Assembly: GCF_002102475.1 (NCBI RefSeq)
Contig: NZ_MSQD01000009.1
Location: 1-64,000 of the forward strand
Direction of reading: 5' to 3'
From: Thermoanaerobacterium sp. PSU-2
Lineage (GTDB): Bacteria > Bacillota > Thermoanaerobacteria > Thermoanaerobacterales > Thermoanaerobacteraceae
Length of the DNA stretch: 64,000 bases
The notes beneath the pieces are model-generated. The model was not told the DNA's origin. It ran no database searches and worked only from the letters and a program-made list of their open reading frames with translations. Below, one piece after another: positions 61,091 to 64,000 of this stretch. A program made the position numbers and the translations under genes. Every line of letters begins with the position of its first letter. Position 1 is the stretch's first letter.

Positions 61091-62500
61091 ATGGAAAAAC
61101 TTCGCACTAATAAATGGATAATCTTATCTGCTGTGCTTATAGGTACCGTAATGGGACCTATAGACGGCAGTGTAACAAACATAGCAATGCCACAACTGGC
61201 AAAAATATTTCACACAGATATTACCACAACCAGTTGGATTTCCATGACATACTTATTAATGCTTTCAAGTTTAATGTTGACATTTGGCAGGCTTGGAGAC
61301 ATGGTAGGTTATAAAAAGCTGTATCAGTACGGTTTAATAACTTTTTCCGTCACTTCCGCCATATTAAGTATGTCAAACAATATTTACATGCTTATCATTG
61401 TAAGAGCTTTTCAAGCTGTAGGTGCTGGTATGCTTATGTCAATGGCTCCAGCTATAATAACTGCTACATTCCCTCCCAGCGAAAGAGGAAAAGCATTAGG
61501 CTTTAATGCAATGGCCGTATCTATAGGGCTTTCGATAGGACCCACATTAGGCGGTTTCTTGCTTACATACTTAGGCTGGAGATCAATATTTTATATAAAC
61601 ATACCAATAGGCATAATCGGCTTTATATGGGCTCAAATAGTAGTTCCAGATAATAAAGGAGTGCCAGAGAAATTTGACCCATTTGGCGCATTATCGGCAT
61701 TTATCTTTCTTACCGCACTTCTCCTATTTATATCTGAAGGCGGCACTTGGGGCTGGACGTCTATTCTAAGCATTATATCTCTATTAACATTTATAACATT
61801 TTTTATAGCATTTATAATAATAGAATACAAAGTAGAGTTTCCAATGTTGGACTTAAGCCTATTTAAAATAAGGTTATTTACATTTGGAAACTTAAGTACA
61901 CTAATAAATTTTATGGCGCAAAACACCATGACATTCTTGACACCTTTTCTCTTGCAGAAAATCGGATATTCTACAGACTTATCCGGTATCATAATGACGT
62001 CTTTTCCTCTTATAATGCTTGTTGTCGCACCATTAAGTGGCATTTTATCTGATAGATATGGAGCACAAATTTTATCTACTATTGGCGCTTTGATTACAGC
62101 CGTTGCACTTTTCTCTATGTCAACGCTGACATTACATTCATCGATGGCATCAATAATGTTAAGATTAGGTATTTTCGGCGTTGGCAACGGAATCTTCCAA
62201 ACGCCTAACAACAGCTCTATAATGGGCAGTGTATCAAGAAATAGACTCGGCATCGCATCTGCCTTCTTAGCCACAATGAGAAATGCAGGAATGGTTCTCG
62301 GTATAGCAATGGGAAGTGCAATATTTACCAACAGGCAGATGTTTTATGAATCAATAAAAATAAACAATAGCAGTGCGTTTTTATTTGGATTGAGAGACGC
62401 ATATATAGTAGCAGGAATATTTTCCATAATCTGTGCATTAACATCCCTTGTTAGGGATAAAATTAATAAAAAGAATAATTTAGAAAAGGATGGAATGTAA
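61091..62500 (+). CDS. MFS drug exporter, DHA2 (EmrB/QacA) family
   Basis: A 469-residue transporter with 14 predicted helices. PIDGSVTNIAMPQL in helix 1 carries the D1 motif, GRLGDMVGYKKLY is motif A, and GPTLGGFLLTYLGWRSIF is the antiporter motif C region. It exports drugs or other amphiphiles in exchange for protons; the substrate is unknown. AAAGGAAAGG precedes the ATG. The ndk start codon follows its stop directly. Confidence 0.9.
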   Translation: MEKLRTNKWIILSAVLIGTVMGPIDGSVTNIAMPQLAKIFHTDITTTSWISMTYLLMLSSLMLTFGRLGDMVGYKKLYQYGLITFSVTSAILSMSNNIYMLIIVRAFQAVGAGMLMSMAPAIITATFPPSERGKALGFNAMAVSIGLSIGPTLGGFLLTYLGWRSIFYINIPIGIIGFIWAQIVVPDNKGVPEKFDPFGALSAFIFLTALLLFISEGGTWGWTSILSIISLLTFITFFIAFIIIEYKVEFPMLDLSLFKIRLFTFGNLSTLINFMAQNTMTFLTPFLLQKIGYSTDLSGIIMTSFPLIMLVVAPLSGILSDRYGAQILSTIGALITAVALFSMSTLTLHSSMASIMLRLGIFGVGNGIFQTPNNSSIMGSVSRNRLGIASAFLATMRNAGMVLGIAMGSAIFTNRQMFYESIKINNSSAFLFGLRDAYIVAGIFSIICALTSLVRDKINKKNNLEKDGM

Positions 62501-62917
62501 ATGGAAAAGACATTTGCTATGGTAAAGCCAGACGGTGTAAAGCGCGGGCTCATAGGCGAGATATTAAAAAGGTACGAAAGCAAAGGACTTAATCTTGTGG
62601 CTGCAAAAGTTATATGGCCTTCTTTGGAACTCCTTCAAAAGCACTATGAGGAGCACAAAGACAAACCATTTTATGCTGACTTAATTCAATATATGATGTC
62701 TGGACCTGTCTTCGCCATGGTCTTAGAAGGTGATAATGCTGTTAAAATAGTAAGGCTCTTAAACGGTCCTACAAAAATTGAAGATGCTCAACCAGGTACA
62801 ATACGAGGGGATTTTTGCACAAATACGACATTCAATATAGTGCACGGCTCTGACAGCTTAGAAAGTGCAAAAAGAGAAATACTTTTATGGTTTCCAGAAT
62901 ACGCGAATAAAATTTAG
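62501..62917 (+). CDS. ndk: Nucleoside diphosphate kinase
   Basis: A 138-residue enzyme with [32 protein letters not shown] and the phospho-histidine in [16 protein letters not shown]. It balances nucleoside triphosphate pools. The ATG follows the MFS stop codon without a gap, with AAAAGGATGG inside the exporter gene. The ACCESSORY C-terminus is normal in length. Confidence 0.96.
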   Translation: MEKTFAMVKPDGVKRGLIGEILKRYESKGLNLVAAKVIWPSLELLQKHYEEHKDKPFYADLIQYMMSGPVFAMVLEGDNAVKIVRLLNGPTKIEDAQPGTIRGDFCTNTTFNIVHGSDSLESAKREILLWFPEYANKI

Positions 62918-62931
62918 GACAAGTAAATAAA

Positions 62932-62959
62932 CTCTAATAGAAGAAAAATTCTATTGGAG
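62932..62959 (+). promoter_or_regulatory. Hairpin overlapping the ribosome binding site of the next gene
   Basis: CTC-T-AATAGAA / TTCTATT-G-GAG around a GAAAAA loop. The GGAG of the 3' arm belongs to the ribosome binding site of the gene at 62969. Confidence 0.5.
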
Positions 62960-62968
62960 GAGTATTCA

Positions 62969-63301
62969 ATGATCAAAGTATACAGCAAAACCAACAAGTA
63001 TGGAATCATATATGGAAAGATAGACGACTACAATTGGTATGCTTTAGTGCAAGCTGATGTCGTCGATTACGGAATAAATCCGGAGACATTGTCAAAAGGT
63101 GCTGGAAGGGTTTCAAGGCTTTTTATATACAAAGACATTGAAAGAGATGAATTAAATCAAAGCACAATATCAAAATCCATCATTGCAGACTACAGGCATA
63201 AATGGAATTTCATAAATGACGATAAGAAAGACGTAGTAAAAAAACTTGTAAACTACTTAGAACTTAGATATTCTTTGAAAGTTTTAAAAGAGGCGAAGTA
63301 A
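62969..63301 (+). CDS. Conserved hypothetical protein
   Basis: About 110 residues: MIKVYSKTNKYGIIYGKIDDYNWYALVQ, then KGAGRVSRLFIYKD and a C-terminal helix pair (KKDVVKKLVNYLELRYSL). No signal, membrane segment or catalytic motif is seen. GGAGGAG eight bases before the ATG decides the start. Unknown function. Confidence 0.6.
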   Translation: MIKVYSKTNKYGIIYGKIDDYNWYALVQADVVDYGINPETLSKGAGRVSRLFIYKDIERDELNQSTISKSIIADYRHKWNFINDDKKDVVKKLVNYLELRYSLKVLKEAK

Positions 63302-63318
63302 CTTACTTCGCCTCTTTT
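63286..63318. terminator. Bidirectional terminator with both stop codons
   Basis: AAAAGAGGCGAAG - TAACTTA - CTTCGCCTCTTTT; the TAA of each convergent gene lies in the loop. Confidence 0.9.
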
Positions 63319-64000
63319 TTAGGAAGTACAAAGGCAGTATACAGATTATTAAAGACAAATTCTATAGATGAAAAAAATACTACTACCAACCAATCAAACC
63401 AAGTCAAAGGTACAGTCCTAAAAACAGCGCTTAAAAATGGTATGTATATAGTTGAGAGAAAAAGCAAGAATGATGCAGTAACTGCAACTACTAAATATTT
63501 GTTAGTAAATAAGCCTAACTCAAATATCAAATGCCTCTCTGATCTACATTCAAACGAATGTATAAGCTCTACCATGACTAAAGTTGAAAACGCAATCGTT
63601 CTTGCTCTGTCCAATGTGCCGTAAGTCAATGCAAATATGTACGATGACAAGGTGCAAACAGCCATTAAAGTTCCAACGATGCCTATTCTTATTCCAAGGC
63701 CGTTTGCAAAGATGCTTTCATCTGCCTTTCTCGGTTTTAAATTCATTATGTCTTTATCAGCAGGATCAAGCCCCAACGCTAATGCGGGTAGCCCGTCTGT
63801 CACAAGATTTACCATCAAAATTTGTATAGGAACAAGCGGAAGCTCTAAAGATGACAAAGCAGCTAAAAACATCGTTATTACTTCTCCAATGTTGCATGAT
63901 AATAAATATCTTATAAATTTTCTTATGTTGTCGTATATAATCCTCCCTTCTTCAATCGCCGCTACAATGGTAGCAAAATTGTCATCAGTCAAAATCATAG
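63303..64000 (-). CDS. Calcium-type P-type ATPase, C-terminal part (cut by window edge)
   Basis: At least 231 C-terminal residues. The first visible segment is MILTDDNFATIVAAIEEGR, the end of the phosphorylation domain, followed by the six-helix membrane part with EVITMFLAALSSLELPLVPIQILMVNLVTDGLPALALG, which contains the Ca2+-site residues N-x-x-T-D of helix 6. This fits bacterial SERCA-like ATPases. The nucleotide and phosphorylation sites lie beyond the window. Confidence 0.9.
   Translation of the reverse strand, partial: MILTDDNFATIVAAIEEGRIIYDNIRKFIRYLLSCNIGEVITMFLAALSSLELPLVPIQILMVNLVTDGLPALALGLDPADKDIMNLKPRKADESIFANGLGIRIGIVGTLMAVCTLSSYIFALTYGTLDRARTIAFSTLVMVELIHSFECRSERHLIFELGLFTNKYLVVAVTASFLLFLSTIYIPFLSAVFRTVPLTWFDWLVVVFFSSIEFVFNNLYTAFVLPKKEAK

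Noticed and set aside
1-64000. CRISPR array, prophage or intact insertion sequence
   Set aside because: No regularly spaced repeats, transposase frames or phage structural genes were seen; only the recombinase relic remains.

Overview
The window comes from a low-G+C, endospore-forming, anaerobic, probably thermophilic and saccharolytic clostridium. It most resembles the Thermoanaerobacterium/Thermoanaerobacter group; this placement is inference from gene content. The support is: spore coat and SASP genes, ferredoxin-linked 2-oxoacid oxidation, a flavodiiron protein with an NADH:rubredoxin-reductase-like partner, SLH-anchored surface enzymes, disaccharide phosphorylases, and frequent TTG/GTG starts placed after strong Shine-Dalgarno sequences. 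Gene ends are compact, and convergent genes often share one perfect hairpin that carries both stop codons.

Layout. 1-3.4 kb: a minus-strand operon ptb - amino acid dehydrogenase - buk - ferredoxin subunit - 2-oxoacid:ferredoxin oxidoreductase alpha, which reads as branched-chain amino acid oxidation with ATP formation. 3.4-4.0 kb: no intact gene, but a decayed serine-recombinase relic and a CsoR/CstR-like operator in front of a cysteine-rich DGC protein. 4.5-11.7 kb: envelope and sporulation genes (amidase-like protein, glycosyltransferase, M23 peptidase plus bactofilin behind a sigma-H-like promoter, SLH-GH18, two coat proteins). 11.7-20.3 kb: a MocR regulator divergent from iadA; a polyprenyl synthase, a Gx transporter and a divergent NDH-2/DoxX fusion (possible partial extracellular electron transfer set); glnA with an ANTAR regulator and a hairpin leader. 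20.4-24.8 kb: a lipoprotein and the asd-dapA-dapB-dapH operon. 24.8-27.1 kb: cobO, a tandem-OB SSB protein, a polysaccharide deacetylase.

27.1-41.4 kb is the largest functional block: an accessory sugar locus with two GH65 phosphorylases, two binding-protein/two-permease ABC importers lacking their own ATPase, two LacI regulators with visible operators, and a beta-phosphoglucomutase. The logic is import of an alpha-linked glucose disaccharide, phosphorolysis to glucose plus beta-glucose-1-phosphate, then conversion to glucose-6-phosphate.

41.5-64 kb: a seven-repeat Asp-box lipoprotein, a Fe-S protein, SASP, DUF4364, a YncE-like propeller, tRNA-Pro(CGG), folC, valS with a T-box leader, bioY under a BirA-like operator, the nickel-pincer cofactor genes larE-larB-larC (larC split by an apparent programmed -1 frameshift), pgsA, PAP2, the flavodiiron O2/NO-detoxification pair, ykuK, amj, an MFS exporter, ndk and the C-terminal part of a calcium-type P-ATPase cut by the window edge. 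I see no CRISPR array, rRNA, intact insertion sequence or prophage.
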